Source: Limnothrix sp. FACHB-406 (GTDB lineage Bacteria; Cyanobacteriota; Cyanobacteriia; CACIAM-69d). Taken from it: a DNA stretch of 64,000 nt. The position numbers and the translations under genes are program-made. This document shows positions 7,706-16,738 of this stretch, piece after piece (the stretch's first letter is position 1; each line of letters starts with the position of its first letter). Below the pieces are notes generated by a model. That model was not told the origin of the DNA and ran no database searches. It worked only from the letters and a program-made list of their open reading frames with translations. The DNA lies in assembly GCF_014698235.1 (NCBI RefSeq), contig NZ_JACJSP010000024.1, positions 1 to 64,000 on the forward strand, in the 5' to 3' direction.

Positions 7706-8521
7706 CTAAATCCCGATCGCCCGGCGGAAAAAATCGCCCAAATCAGCCCGAGCCACCACCAGACAGGCATTAGAACGTTTGCCATAACTGTCGCCAGGGG
7801 TGAGCGGAAAGGGTGGATAGGCTTCTAGGGAAATCCAGGTGGCTCCGGCCGCTTGCAGGATGGGCCAAACGGCGGCAATATCCCAGGCTTTGGGCGTTAG
7901 CTCGTAGGCTCCCACCATGCTACCGGTGGCGACGGTGAGCAAGTTGTAGCTAGCCGACCCGATCGCCCGGATTTTGCAACAGAAGGGGCGTGGGGCCCGC
8001 TCAATGCTGCGGGTGCAAAAACTGAAGGTTTGGTTGGGGCCCGGGTCGGCGCTGGTGGTTCGGATCGGGCGGCCGTTGCGAAAGGCTCCTGGTTCGAGAT
8101 CCAATCCCGTTTCACCGGGCCAAAAGCCATAACAAGCTTCTTGGGTGGGGGGATAGTACAAATAGCCAAAGACGGGCCAGCCGCGATAGAGCAGCCCGAT
8201 CGAAATGCCCCAAACAGGGATGCCGTGGCTGAAATTGGTGGTTCCATCGATCGGGTCAATGATCCAACACCAATCCCGATCGGGCAAATCATGGTTGCCC
8301 TCTTCGCTGAGCAAGCCGTGATCGGGAAATCGATCGGTGATCGCCTGGCGCAGGGTGGCATCGGCCCAGGTGTCCGATTGGGTCAGCAAGGTTCCGTCGT
8401 CTTTTTCGGTGGTGGCTCGATCGCCCGCAAAGTCCTTCAGCAGTTGCTGACCCGTGCGCTGGGCCAGGTCGGCGGTGAAGGTTAAAACATCAGTCCAAAA
8501 GGTGCGATCGATGGCGGTCAT
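7706..8521 (-). CDS. inositol monophosphatase family phosphatase
   Basis: The product has 271 residues. The Mg2+-binding signatures are intact: LLSEEGN (first metal ligand Glu), WCWIIDPIDGTTNFSHG (motif A, D-P-I-D-G-T-T) and PKAWDIAAVWPILQAAGA (motif B, W-D-x-A). Members hydrolyse inositol-1-phosphate, histidinol phosphate or related sugar phosphates, and sequence alone does not fix the substrate; cyanobacteria carry several paralogues. The ATG at 8521 (MTAIDRTFW) gives the normal family length, whereas the frame stays open much further upstream without homology. The gene is divergent from the large glycosyltransferase gene, with 276 bp between the two starts. Confidence 0.88.
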   Translation of the reverse strand: MTAIDRTFWTDVLTFTADLAQRTGQQLLKDFAGDRATTEKDDGTLLTQSDTWADATLRQAITDRFPDHGLLSEEGNHDLPDRDWCWIIDPIDGTTNFSHGIPVWGISIGLLYRGWPVFGYLYYPPTQEACYGFWPGETGLDLEPGAFRNGRPIRTTSADPGPNQTFSFCTRSIERAPRPFCCKIRAIGSASYNLLTVATGSMVGAYELTPKAWDIAAVWPILQAAGATWISLEAYPPFPLTPGDSYGKRSNACLVVARADLGDFFRRAIGI

Positions 8522-8797
8522 GGCAAGAATTAGGCAGCGGAGGGCAAGGACAGAAGACGCAGGAACGATAATTGCTCGGGGCACAGGCAGCACACAGACA
8601 GGATAGCGACCGGCGGGCGATCGTCCAATGGTCAACACTGGCCAAGGAATGCGATGGCCATTGGCGGGCGAGCTGGGCATTCGGAGGGCCAGCCATTGGA
8701 GGGCCGGGCCGGTGTGGTATTTTTCCTGAGAACCCCACCGGTTCCCAGATGCACGCCCATTGCCACGCACCCGTTGTCGATCTTGCAACCCCCTCCT

Positions 8798-11700
8798 ATG
8801 ACTGAGCCGACTATTGCGATCGTTGCTGGACTGTTGCCGGTGGGATGCGATCGGGTGGCGGCGGCCCTCGAAGAGTTGGGCTGGCGACCGGTTTCCGTGG
8901 AACCCTGGCATCAGGCCGTATTGCGGGCCCAAGGTTTCCAAGAGTCCGGTTGGGTGACGCGGCAACCGGAGCCGGTTTCGGCCCTTTGGATCGATCGCTT
9001 GGGGCAGCTTTGTCGCCGCTGGCCCACGGGCCCGGTGGTGGTGGCGGACGCTTTGGCCACCTTGTTTTTGAGTGATTGGCAAACCCAGTTCCCCACCGCT
9101 CGGTTTGTGTTGGTGTCCTGTGCCCCTTGGGTGGGCGTTTCGGCCCTGTTTCGGGCGGCGGGCGATCGGGCCCTCGAAGATCCAGAATGGGCCCTGCGGG
9201 TTTGGCAAACCTACCACGAGGCGCTGTTGGTGGCCCTTGAGCAATTGGGCAATCGCGCCATTTTGGTGGACTTGGCGGCCGGGGCGGTGGAATGGGGGCC
9301 CGAAACCCTAATTTTGCCCGACTGGGAGGCGATCGCCGATGAACGCCAAGCCCTTTTCCAGCATTTTTATCCCACGGCCACCGCCCTTTATCAGCAGCTC
9401 AACGCCCGGGCCTTGGCTCCACACCCGCAATTGCCGATCGACCCCAGCGCGCCCACCGATGCCCTCACCTGGTTGCAGGATTGGGCCTTGGCTGAACAGA
9501 CCCGCGATCGCCAAGGGCAGTTTCGGCAACTGCAACAACAACTGGCCCAACTGCAACCGGCCTTGGCCCAAAGCCAATTTCAACTGGAGCAAACCCGCGC
9601 GGATCTCAGTCGCTATCAGGCCCGCGTCCTGACCGCCGAACAGGGGGCGATCGAGGGGCGATTGCAAGTGGATCAGTACCAAGCCCTGATTGGAACCTAT
9701 GACAGCCGGCTGCAATGCACAGAAGACCTGCTGCAAGCGGCTAATCAAGACCTAGAAAGCCTGCGGGATCAAATCGCCGACCTCCACGAGGAATTGGAAC
9801 TGGCGGAGTTGGAAGTGAAGCACGGTCGCCAGGCGATCGCCCGGGCCAACGAACTGCGGGATCACGCCAAGGCCCAAATCGCCGCCGCCCAAGATCAGTT
9901 TCGGGAGTTGCGATCGCGCCTTGAGGAAACCCGTCGCCTGTTAGACATCATTCGCAGTAGCAAGTTTTGGGCCCTGCGGAATTTTTGGATCAAGCTGAAA
10001 TACAAACTGCGGCCGCCAGCGGCCGATCACTTTGATCCGGAGCTGTTTGCGCGCACGCTGGTGGCTCTGTCGCAAATTCCCCCGGAACTGGCGATCGCCC
10101 CCGATCCGGCGGCCCAACAGTCTGCGATCTATGAGGCCATTAAGCGAGAGCTGCCCAGCCTGGACTTGCGCAAGCCCCACGCTCTCCTGCGGCTGTTTGA
10201 TGCGGCCTACTATCTGGAAACTCAGCCGGATGTGGCCAACTGTCTGCCCAATGCCACCTATAGCCAGGCCTTTACCCACTTTGTGGCCAACGGGGCAACG
10301 GAAGGGCGCGACCCCAGCCCCCTCTTCAAAACCCGCTACTACCTGGAAACCTACCCCCAGGTGAAAGCGCGATTGGCGGCCAAGGACTTCAACAGCGCGA
10401 TCGAACATTTTCTTGAAGTGGGAATGGCGGAGGGGCTGAATCCCAATCCCAACTTTGACAGCGAATTTTATTTGCAAACCTATGGCGACGCGGCCTTGGC
10501 GGTGGAACTGGGGCAATATCGCAGTGCCTTTGAGCATTTCCTGTTGGTGGGGGTGCGCGAAGGGCGTTTAGCAGCTCCAGTGAAGGTGCAAACGGCGGAC
10601 GATCGCCCGATCGGGATGTTTGCCTTCATCAGCGGCTGCGGCGGTGCGCCCTACCGCTACCGTTGCCTGCACCAGGCGGAAGCCCTGCGCTATTTGGGCT
10701 ACAGCGTTGAGGTCTACGACATTGCCCAATATCCTTACCGGGAATTGTTGGATCAATACCGAGTGGTGGTGATGCACCGGCCCACCTTCCATCCCAACCT
10801 GGAGTCCGCGATCGAGGAAGGGCGAAAACAGGGCGTGCGGTTTGTGTTTGAAACCGATGATTTGGTCTTTGATCCGGATCTGCTCTATCAGTTGGAAGAT
10901 GCCAACAGCGGCGAAGAAGAACTGCGGCAGGTTTACAAGGAGATGATGCACCAATACCAACGGGCGATCGCCCGGGTGGATGGGGTCAGCACCAGCACTG
11001 CCAACTTGAAACGGTCGATCGAGCAGCGATTCCCCGGCACTCCCGTGGCGCTACTGCCCAACCGAGCCAGCGCCGAAATGGAACGGCAAGCGGCCGAAAC
11101 CCTGGCGGCCAGAACCGATGAGCGCGATCGCTCCGTGGTGCGCCTGGGCTATCTCAGCGGCACCAAAACCCACCAGCGGGACTTTGCGGAATGTGAAGCC
11201 GCCTTGCAGGTCATCGCCACCCGCTATCCCCAAGCGCGACTGTTGGTGGTGGGGCATTTGGAACTATCGGCGGACTTCGCGGCAACCTGGGGCGATCGAC
11301 TGGAGCGGTTGCCGATTTTGCCCTGGGAAAAACTGCCGGAAGTGTATGCCCGTTTGGATATCAACTTGGCTCCCCTAGAGCGCGATCGGGAATTCACCGC
11401 CGGTAAGAGCGAGCTGAAATATTTTGAGGCGGCCCTGTTGGCCGTGCCCACGGTGGCCTCCCATTGGGGAACCTATGCGGAAGCCATTCAACCGGGAGTT
11501 ACGGGGTTCCTGTGTGGTGATTCGGAAGACTGGATCGCCACCTTGGGCCAGTTGATTGAGGATCGGGATTTGCGCGATCGCCTGGGGCAAGCGGCCAACC
11601 AAGCGGCCCGCCAGCGCTACCTCACCCGCGCCGCCTTGGGAGAAACCTGGGCCGGCTGGCATCACCTGTTAGCCCGATCGATCCCGGAACCCATTGCGCT

Positions 11701-12745
11701 GACCGTGGCCGTGGTGGTCTCTCTCGCAGCCAGCGACAGCGTGGAGGTCGATCGAATCGCCGCCCTGGCCCGGGCCCTGGATGCCCAAGGCCATGAGGTG
11801 CGGCTCGTGGTGCAACCCTTCGGAGCCAGTAGCAGCGGCCAAGTCCATCAGGCCTGTCGTGCTTGGGAAACCCAGTTGCAAGGCAGCGGTGTGCAGGTGT
11901 TGGAAGGCCAAACGGGGCTGCCGGCCTTGGATGTGGCCCTGGCCACCGATTGGCGATCGGCCTGTGCGGTGGCCGATTGGGCCACCGTGCGGCTGCGGGT
12001 GCGTTTGGTTCAAAACTGGGAAGTGGATTGCGAAGCCCCGGGCACTCTTGAGCGCGAAACGGCCCTCGGTTCCTGTGGGTTGCCGTTGCGGCCGATCGCC
12101 CTCGGCCAGGCCCTCGCCGATCGCTGGGAAACGGCCCGGGCCCTGCGAGTGCCGCCCCTGTGGTTAGAAGGCGGATTAACGGCAGACTTTTTGCCCGCCA
12201 CGCCCAATTGGGTACGCCACAGCGGCCCCGCCCGATCGATCCTTTGGTTAGACGATCGCGCCGCCGATGCCGACCAGCGATCGGCCATCATTGCCGGGTT
12301 AAGCCTCCTGACCACCCAGCAACCGGATCTCCAAATTCGCCGCTACGGTTCCCACGCGCCGGAGCCACTGCCCTTTGCTTGCGAGGAACTGGGCTGGCCC
12401 GATCAGGCCACCTTGGCCGCCGCGTTGCAAACGGCCCAACTGCACTTGGCCCCCTCCGCCGCCAACAGCGCCCTCCCCACCCTGCAAGCGATCGGCTGCG
12501 GTTGTGCGGCCCTGCTGGTGGGCGAAGATTTGCCCCTGCATCCCACCCTGTCCGCCGGGATTCACTACGGCACGGTGCTGCCCGTGGCCGAGTCGATCGC
12601 TCAAACCCTGCTGCAACTGACCACCGACGCAGTGTCGCGGGTGAACCTAGCCCAAACGGGACGAGCCACCGTGGAAACCCTCGGGATCGATCGCACGGCC
12701 AACGAACTGGAACAACTGCTGCGTCGTCTGCTGTTTTTAGAGTAG
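8798..12745 (+). CDS. very large multidomain glycosyltransferase with sulfotransferase-like N-terminus and coiled coil
   Basis: There are 1315 residues from the ATG at 8798. About 1-190: a sulfotransferase/kinase-like segment (MTEPTIAIVAGLLPVGC, then VVVADALATLFLSDW). About 227-404: a Gln/Glu/Leu/Arg coiled coil ending SSKFWALRNFWIKLKYKL, a motif common just before polysaccharide glycosyltransferase modules. About 464-590: three copies of a 45-50-residue repeat (FDAAYYLETQPDV..., FKTRYYLETYPQV..., FDSEFYLQTYGDA..., each closing with an HF-x-xxG-x-x-EGR type end). About 600-960: a GT4-like glycosyltransferase (FETDDLVFDPDLLYQ, VALLPNRAS, LKYFEAALLAVPTVAS). About 965-1315: a second, diverged transferase-like domain (ADWATVRLRVRLVQNW, TLQAIGCGCAALLVG). 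Probable role: surface-polysaccharide assembly at the inner membrane face. The usual first-Gly-rich motif of the N-terminal domain is degenerate, so its activity is doubtful. Confidence 0.8.
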   Translation: MTEPTIAIVAGLLPVGCDRVAAALEELGWRPVSVEPWHQAVLRAQGFQESGWVTRQPEPVSALWIDRLGQLCRRWPTGPVVVADALATLFLSDWQTQFPTARFVLVSCAPWVGVSALFRAAGDRALEDPEWALRVWQTYHEALLVALEQLGNRAILVDLAAGAVEWGPETLILPDWEAIADERQALFQHFYPTATALYQQLNARALAPHPQLPIDPSAPTDALTWLQDWALAEQTRDRQGQFRQLQQQLAQLQPALAQSQFQLEQTRADLSRYQARVLTAEQGAIEGRLQVDQYQALIGTYDSRLQCTEDLLQAANQDLESLRDQIADLHEELELAELEVKHGRQAIARANELRDHAKAQIAAAQDQFRELRSRLEETRRLLDIIRSSKFWALRNFWIKLKYKLRPPAADHFDPELFARTLVALSQIPPELAIAPDPAAQQSAIYEAIKRELPSLDLRKPHALLRLFDAAYYLETQPDVANCLPNATYSQAFTHFVANGATEGRDPSPLFKTRYYLETYPQVKARLAAKDFNSAIEHFLEVGMAEGLNPNPNFDSEFYLQTYGDAALAVELGQYRSAFEHFLLVGVREGRLAAPVKVQTADDRPIGMFAFISGCGGAPYRYRCLHQAEALRYLGYSVEVYDIAQYPYRELLDQYRVVVMHRPTFHPNLESAIEEGRKQGVRFVFETDDLVFDPDLLYQLEDANSGEEELRQVYKEMMHQYQRAIARVDGVSTSTANLKRSIEQRFPGTPVALLPNRASAEMERQAAETLAARTDERDRSVVRLGYLSGTKTHQRDFAECEAALQVIATRYPQARLLVVGHLELSADFAATWGDRLERLPILPWEKLPEVYARLDINLAPLERDREFTAGKSELKYFEAALLAVPTVASHWGTYAEAIQPGVTGFLCGDSEDWIATLGQLIEDRDLRDRLGQAANQAARQRYLTRAALGETWAGWHHLLARSIPEPIALTVAVVVSLAASDSVEVDRIAALARALDAQGHEVRLVVQPFGASSSGQVHQACRAWETQLQGSGVQVLEGQTGLPALDVALATDWRSACAVADWATVRLRVRLVQNWEVDCEAPGTLERETALGSCGLPLRPIALGQALADRWETARALRVPPLWLEGGLTADFLPATPNWVRHSGPARSILWLDDRAADADQRSAIIAGLSLLTTQQPDLQIRRYGSHAPEPLPFACEELGWPDQATLAAALQTAQLHLAPSAANSALPTLQAIGCGCAALLVGEDLPLHPTLSAGIHYGTVLPVAESIAQTLLQLTTDAVSRVNLAQTGRATVETLGIDRTANELEQLLRRLLFLE

Positions 12746-12798
12746 GCAATCGCTGAAATTTCGCTATCCTGGGGCCATTGGGACAATTTTGCTCAATC

Positions 12799-12821
12799 AG
12801 GAGTCCAAATAGGAGTCCAAA
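12799..12821 (+). promoter_or_regulatory. duplicated Shine-Dalgarno before the antitoxin-like gene
   Basis: AGGAGTCCAAA occurs at 12799-12809 and again at 12811-12821, directly before the ATG at 12822. The second AGGAG is 6 bp from the start codon and is the functional site; the first is an exact extra copy 12 bp upstream. Confidence 0.75.
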
Positions 12822-13025
12822 ATGGTTCGTAAAATGGTGATGAGCTGCCGCATTCTCAACATGAAAGATGATCAGGCAGCCAAAGCAAGCGACCTAGCCT
12901 ATTGGCGCAGTCAACCCGCCGAGGCCCGTTTGGCCGCCCTCGAAGAAATTCGCCGCGAATATCATCAATGGGCCTATGGTTTTGAACCCCGATTTCAGAG
13001 AGTTTATCGAGTGCTTAAACGCTAA
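12822..13025 (+). CDS. small antitoxin-like protein paired with nucleotidyltransferase toxins
   Basis: The product has 67 residues; the core SDLAYWRSQPAEARLAALEEIRREYHQW followed by EPRFQRVYRVLKR is the pattern of the small protein that precedes AbiEii/MNT-type nucleotidyltransferase genes in many cyanobacteria. The next gene's fragment starts inside this one (ATG at 12976, 50-bp overlap), as in intact pairs. The partner is truncated (12976-13128), so this is an orphaned half of a type IV or MNT-type toxin-antitoxin-like module. The ribosome-binding site is excellent. The protein itself appears intact. Confidence 0.7.
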   Translation: MVRKMVMSCRILNMKDDQAAKASDLAYWRSQPAEARLAALEEIRREYHQWAYGFEPRFQRVYRVLKR

Positions 13026-13128
13026 CCAAGTTCGCTATCTCGTTGTGGGTGGCTATGCCGTAGCATTCCATGGACACCCTCGATACACCAAAGATTTAGA
13101 CATTTGGAACTATGAGCTTATTAGGTAA
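12976..13128 (+). pseudogene. nucleotidyltransferase (MNT/AbiEii-like) gene remnant
   Basis: ATG at 12976 opens 50 codons whose first ~44 residues match the N-terminus of the cyanobacterial nucleotidyltransferase family: NPDFREFIECLNANQVRYL, VVGGYAVAFHGHPRYTKDLD. It contains the GG nucleotide-binding turn and the first catalytic Asp pair (DLD at 40-42). After DIW the frame runs into the start of yccF and stops at 13128, so the remaining ~100-130 residues of the family are missing. The junction is sharp at about 13108, suggesting a deletion that fused the remnant to yccF. Confidence 0.8.
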
Positions 13129-13492
13129 CATCATTTGGCTGATTTTCGGTGGACTCATCAGTGGGCTGGGCTACATCATCGGCGGTCTCAGCATGTGTTT
13201 GACGATCGTGGGAATTCCCTTTGGTCTTCAACAGGTTAAGGTTGGTTTGGCAACCATGACACCCTTCGGTAAAGAAGTGGTGGCGGTGGAAAATGCCGAT
13301 AGCCCTTTGCGGGTGATTTTGAATGTGATTTGGGTGTTTTTCTTTGGTTGGGCGATCGCCCTTTCACATCTGATCCATGGCGTGATTTTGGCGATCACAA
13401 TCATTGGTTTGCCCTTTGCTAAACAACATTTCAAGCTGTTGGTGATGGCGCTGTTGCCCTTTGGCCGAGAACTCAAGGAAGTGGGGCGTTAA
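13112..13492 (+). CDS. yccF: YccF-family inner membrane protein
   Basis: The 126-residue product is a complete YccF (DUF307) protein built of two similar halves. Each has a membrane segment followed by the family motif: LTIVGIPFGLQQVKVGLATMTPFGKEV in the first half and ITIIGLPFAKQHFKLLVMALLPFGREL in the second. The biochemical function is not established. The start codon lies inside the tail of the nucleotidyltransferase remnant; no better start exists downstream because MSLLGNIIWLIFGG is the usual N-terminus. A weak GGA lies just before the ATG, so its original ribosome-binding site or promoter may have been replaced by the deletion. Confidence 0.9.
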   Translation: MSLLGNIIWLIFGGLISGLGYIIGGLSMCLTIVGIPFGLQQVKVGLATMTPFGKEVVAVENADSPLRVILNVIWVFFFGWAIALSHLIHGVILAITIIGLPFAKQHFKLLVMALLPFGRELKEVGR

Positions 13493-13593
13493 TTCAGAAA
13501 CACCGCGAGGCGAGGATGATGAATCCTCGGGGCATCATTCTGGGCGGGCCCTGAAGCGATATACTGCTCACGGCATAGGGCTAATCAACAGGT

Positions 13594-15474
13594 ATGGCGA
13601 TTGCGCGGTTGGCCAGTTGGCCCGGACGAGCTTGGCGGTTGTGGCAACGAGGCGGCCTGGGGGCGATCGCCCAAAAATTGCGCACCAAACTCCGGCGGCG
13701 ACTGTTGGGAGAACGGGCCCAACTGGCCGCTTGGGATCAATATCGCCGGGGTCTGTCGCCCGAGAATCGACGGCGATTTGCCGATCGAGCGGCGGCCCTG
13801 GAAAATCCGCCCCAAATCTCGATCATCATGCCCGTTTACAACACGCCAGAGCGCTGGCTGACGGAAGCGATCGAGTCTGTGCGGGCCCAAATTTATCCCC
13901 ATTGGGAGCTGTGCATTGCCGATGATCGATCGCCCGATCCCCAGGTGAAGGCCACGCTCGATCGACTCGCGGCCGAGGATTCCCGAATCAAAGTGACCTA
14001 CCGCGATCGCAATGGGGGAATTTCCGCCGCCTCCAATTCGGCCTTGGCCTTGGCCACCAGCGATTTTGTGGTGCTGATGGATCATGATGATCAACTGCCG
14101 GAACATGCCCTGCTGCGGGTGGCGGAAACTATCTTGGCCGATGATCCAGACTTGTTTTATTCCGATGAAGTGCTGGTGACTCCCGAAGGCGAGCCGATCG
14201 AGTTTGCTTTTCGGCCGGCCTTTTCGCTGGAGTTGCTGCGATCACACCCCTACATCGTGCATTTGGTGGGGTTCCGGCAGTCTCTCTTGCAGGAAATTGG
14301 CGGGTTTCGGGAGTTTTTGACCGTTTCCCAGGACTACGACCTGATTTTGCGGGCCTGTGAGCGGGCCAAACGAATTAGCCACATTCCCGAAATTCTTTAC
14401 CTGTGGCGACAACACCTGACCAGCACCGGCAATCAACGGCGATCGGATGTGTTGGAGATTTCACGGGCCGTTTTAAGCGAACATTTAGATCGATCGGGCG
14501 ATCCGGGTGAAGTGCAAACGGGATTTCGGTTTAATTATTTCCGAGTGCGCTATCCCCTCCAGGGCCCCATCCGCATCGCGATCGTGATTCCGACCAAAAA
14601 TTGCGGAGAGTTGGTTAAACAATGCATTGATAGCATTGCCAAAACCGTGCATCAGGTCGCCTACGAAATTGTTTTGATCGATCACGATTCCAATGATCCG
14701 AAATCCATTCGCTATTTTCGATCCCTTAAGGATCAACATCGCGTCTTAAATTATTCTGGCCCTTTTAATTTTTCAGCGATTAATAATTGGGCCGTTGCCC
14801 AGTTGCCGCCCGGGCATTTCACCCACTATCTCTTTTGCAATAACGATATTGAGGCGATCGAGGATGGGTGGTTGGAGCGAATGGCAGAATTTGCCCAAAA
14901 ACCAGACATTGGCATCGTGGGCGCTAAGTTGCTTTATCCCGATCGCTGCTACATCCAACATGCGGGCGTTTGTGTGGGAATGCATGGGATGGCGGAACAT
15001 TTCGGCAAATTCATGCGGGATTCCTTGCCCTCTGGAGAGGCAGAACCGGGCTATATTGGCGCTCTAATTTCCTGTCGCGAAATGTCCTCGGTCACGGCCG
15101 CTTGTTTGCTGATGCGGGCCGATACCTTCGCCAAAATTGGTGGCTATGACGAGTCTTTGGCCGTTGGGTTTGGGGATGTGGATCTGTGTTTGCGGGCCCG
15201 AGAAGTGGGTTATCGGGCGGTTTTTTGTGCCGATGCCACCTTGGTTCACCACGAATCCTACACAAGGGGCAAAACCTTTGAAGGGGATCCACACCCGGAA
15301 GATTCCGCCAAGTTTTTTAAACGCTGGAAATCGATGATTCAAGCAACCGATCCCTACTTCAATCCCAATTTGGATATTACGCGCCAAGATTGGGCCATGA
15401 AGGAGTTGGAAATTCCCGAAAAACCCCGATCACGCTGTTACGACACCCAAACCCACCAGTTCCGATCGCTCTAG
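13594..15474 (+). CDS. double-domain family 2 glycosyltransferase
   Basis: There are 626 residues with two GT-A (GT2) domains. The first begins at about residue 75 (ISIIMPVYNTPERWLTEAI) with nucleotide-sugar/metal-binding acidic motif VVLMDHDDQLPEHAL near 160 and an Arg/Trp-rich acceptor end (QDYDLILRACERAKRI, LYLWRQH). The second begins at about 327 (IRIAIVIPTKNCGELV) with FCNNDIEAIEDGWLERM and GFGDVDLCLRAREVGYR. Such proteins, similar to rhamnosyl- and galactofuranosyl-transferases, build O-antigen or exopolysaccharide repeats from nucleotide sugars at the cytoplasmic membrane face. A basic N-terminal stretch precedes domain 1. Together with the 1315-residue transferase and the GT4 gene at 18058 it forms a polysaccharide region. 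Confidence 0.9.
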   Translation: MAIARLASWPGRAWRLWQRGGLGAIAQKLRTKLRRRLLGERAQLAAWDQYRRGLSPENRRRFADRAAALENPPQISIIMPVYNTPERWLTEAIESVRAQIYPHWELCIADDRSPDPQVKATLDRLAAEDSRIKVTYRDRNGGISAASNSALALATSDFVVLMDHDDQLPEHALLRVAETILADDPDLFYSDEVLVTPEGEPIEFAFRPAFSLELLRSHPYIVHLVGFRQSLLQEIGGFREFLTVSQDYDLILRACERAKRISHIPEILYLWRQHLTSTGNQRRSDVLEISRAVLSEHLDRSGDPGEVQTGFRFNYFRVRYPLQGPIRIAIVIPTKNCGELVKQCIDSIAKTVHQVAYEIVLIDHDSNDPKSIRYFRSLKDQHRVLNYSGPFNFSAINNWAVAQLPPGHFTHYLFCNNDIEAIEDGWLERMAEFAQKPDIGIVGAKLLYPDRCYIQHAGVCVGMHGMAEHFGKFMRDSLPSGEAEPGYIGALISCREMSSVTAACLLMRADTFAKIGGYDESLAVGFGDVDLCLRAREVGYRAVFCADATLVHHESYTRGKTFEGDPHPEDSAKFFKRWKSMIQATDPYFNPNLDITRQDWAMKELEIPEKPRSRCYDTQTHQFRSL

Positions 15475-15527
15475 TAGCATGACAGGCTTAATACATTGGG
15501 TCAAAGTCCCGGAGCCAGTCGTGGTAA

Positions 15528-15573
15528 CAAGGGGCTTAAGCCCCTTGCTGCTTAACGATCAGGTGACGGTAGC
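15528..15573 (-). repeat. dispersed 46-bp palindrome-containing repeat, copy C
   Basis: The core at 15528-15547 is the perfect 20-bp palindrome CAAGGGGCTTAAGCCCCTTG. On the minus strand it is preceded by a 26-bp arm that aligns without gaps with those at 52646-52671 and 55541-55566 (shared TACC or CACC..GATCGTTA, ..AGCAG blocks). It lies 53 bp after a glycosyltransferase stop codon. Confidence 0.85.
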
Positions 15574-15725
15574 AGCCACGTCTTTCAGCCCAACGAATTA
15601 AGGCAGCCACGCTACTAGGATAGCCATGGGGGCGATCGCCGGGAGAATTTCCCTCAATCTGATCCCGATCGGGGTAATTTTGGGCAAGGTGTACCTAGAG
15701 ATCTGACCGATCTGAGAGATCTACA

Positions 15726-15781
15726 GAGATCTGATCAGCGAAATCTGACCAGCAAAATCTGATCAGCGAGATCTGACTCAG
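15726..15781. repeat. 14-bp tandem repeat, about 4 copies
   Basis: Units related to GAGATCTGATCAGC lie at 15726-15739, 15740-15753, 15754-15767 and 15768-15781, the last with a one-base change of phase. More degenerate relatives extend upstream to about 15697. Confidence 0.8.
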
Positions 15782-15933
15782 CCCCCTCAATTCCACTTCA
15801 AAGGGGCCAGCCCCGAAGCCCCGGTGGCCGATGAGGGTCTGAAGACAGGGTTGCAGACAGGCTCCCGATCGCGGCTGCCCCGATCGCGGCCGTCCTGTGG
15901 CATTGGTTGTTTTGTGGCATTGGGTGAACGCGG

Positions 15934-16674
15934 GTGAACGATCGACCCCAAATTACGGTGGTGTTTGCCATCACCGCTGACGGCAAAATCAGCGATGCGC
16001 ATGGGTCGCCGGGACGCTTTGGCAGTCCGGCCGATCGCGCGCATTTGGAAAAACAAGTGGCCCAAGCCGATGCGGTGTTGATGGGAGCCGGAACCCTCCG
16101 CTCGGAAGGGTTGGCCATGCCGGTTCTGAGTCCAGAACTCATTCAGGGGCGAGTTGACCAGGGCAAACCTCCGCAACCCACCCAAATTATCTGTTCTGCC
16201 TCCGGGGCGATCGACCCTGGCTATGGCTTCTTTCGCCAGGCCGTGCCCCGATGGCTGTTGACCACGGAAGCCGGATCTCGGCAATGGCTCGATCGCTGGT
16301 CTGCCTCAGGAGATTCCGAGGATCCATCCCCCCATTCAAAAGCAGCCAATGGATTTGATCGGATCTTGCTCGGCCCGTTGGGCGATCGGGATTTTCAATG
16401 GCCCGAAATTCTCGCCCAACTGGCCCAGGAAGGAATCCAACAGCTCGCCGTCTTGGGTGGTGGGAACTTGGTCGGCTCCCTATTGTCAATGAAAGCGATC
16501 GATCACCTGTGGCTGACGGTTTGCCCCCTGTTGGTGGGTGGAGCCGCCGCCCCCACGCCCATGGATGGTGTGGGTTTGCCGCTTCACGAGGCCCAGTGGC
16601 TCAATTTGGTCAGTGCCGAAGCCCATGGCCAAGAAGTGTTCTTGCATTACCAGCGGCGCGACACCGAACCTTAG
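15934..16674 (+). CDS. RibD C-terminal (reductase) domain protein
   Basis: There are 246 residues of one dihydrofolate-reductase-like RibD_C domain: RPQITVVFAITADGKISDAHGSPGRFGS at the start, ADAVLMGAGTLRSEGLAM for NADPH binding, then LAVLGGGNLVGSLLSMKAIDHLWLTVCPLLVGG. Proteins like this reduce the ribosylamino-pyrimidine in riboflavin synthesis when fused to a deaminase, but a stand-alone copy without the zinc deaminase may have another substrate. The start is GTG at 15934; no ATG is available in frame before the conserved region. A Ser/Asp-rich insertion is present at about residues 125-150. It is unrelated to the genes on both sides, so likely its own transcript. Confidence 0.82.
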   Translation: MNDRPQITVVFAITADGKISDAHGSPGRFGSPADRAHLEKQVAQADAVLMGAGTLRSEGLAMPVLSPELIQGRVDQGKPPQPTQIICSASGAIDPGYGFFRQAVPRWLLTTEAGSRQWLDRWSASGDSEDPSPHSKAANGFDRILLGPLGDRDFQWPEILAQLAQEGIQQLAVLGGGNLVGSLLSMKAIDHLWLTVCPLLVGGAAAPTPMDGVGLPLHEAQWLNLVSAEAHGQEVFLHYQRRDTEP

Positions 16675-16738
16675 CGCCCGGTGGGTTTCTGCTTCTTGTT
16701 CTGCTGTTTGTTGCCCTTCCCCGAACCCGAGGTTTCCT

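Larger units (their letters stand above)
15475..15933. other. 459-bp intergenic region with two repeats
   Basis: No gene is supported here. It holds a 46-bp copy of the dispersed palindromic repeat (15528-15573), about 50 bp after the glycosyltransferase stop, and a degenerate 14-bp tandem array (15726-15781, with weaker GAGATCTGA units from about 15697). The last 150 bp lead to the GTG start of the reductase gene and contain a duplicated CATTGG(T/G)TGT/TTGTGGCATTGG motif at 15899-15925 of unknown meaning. Confidence 0.6.
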
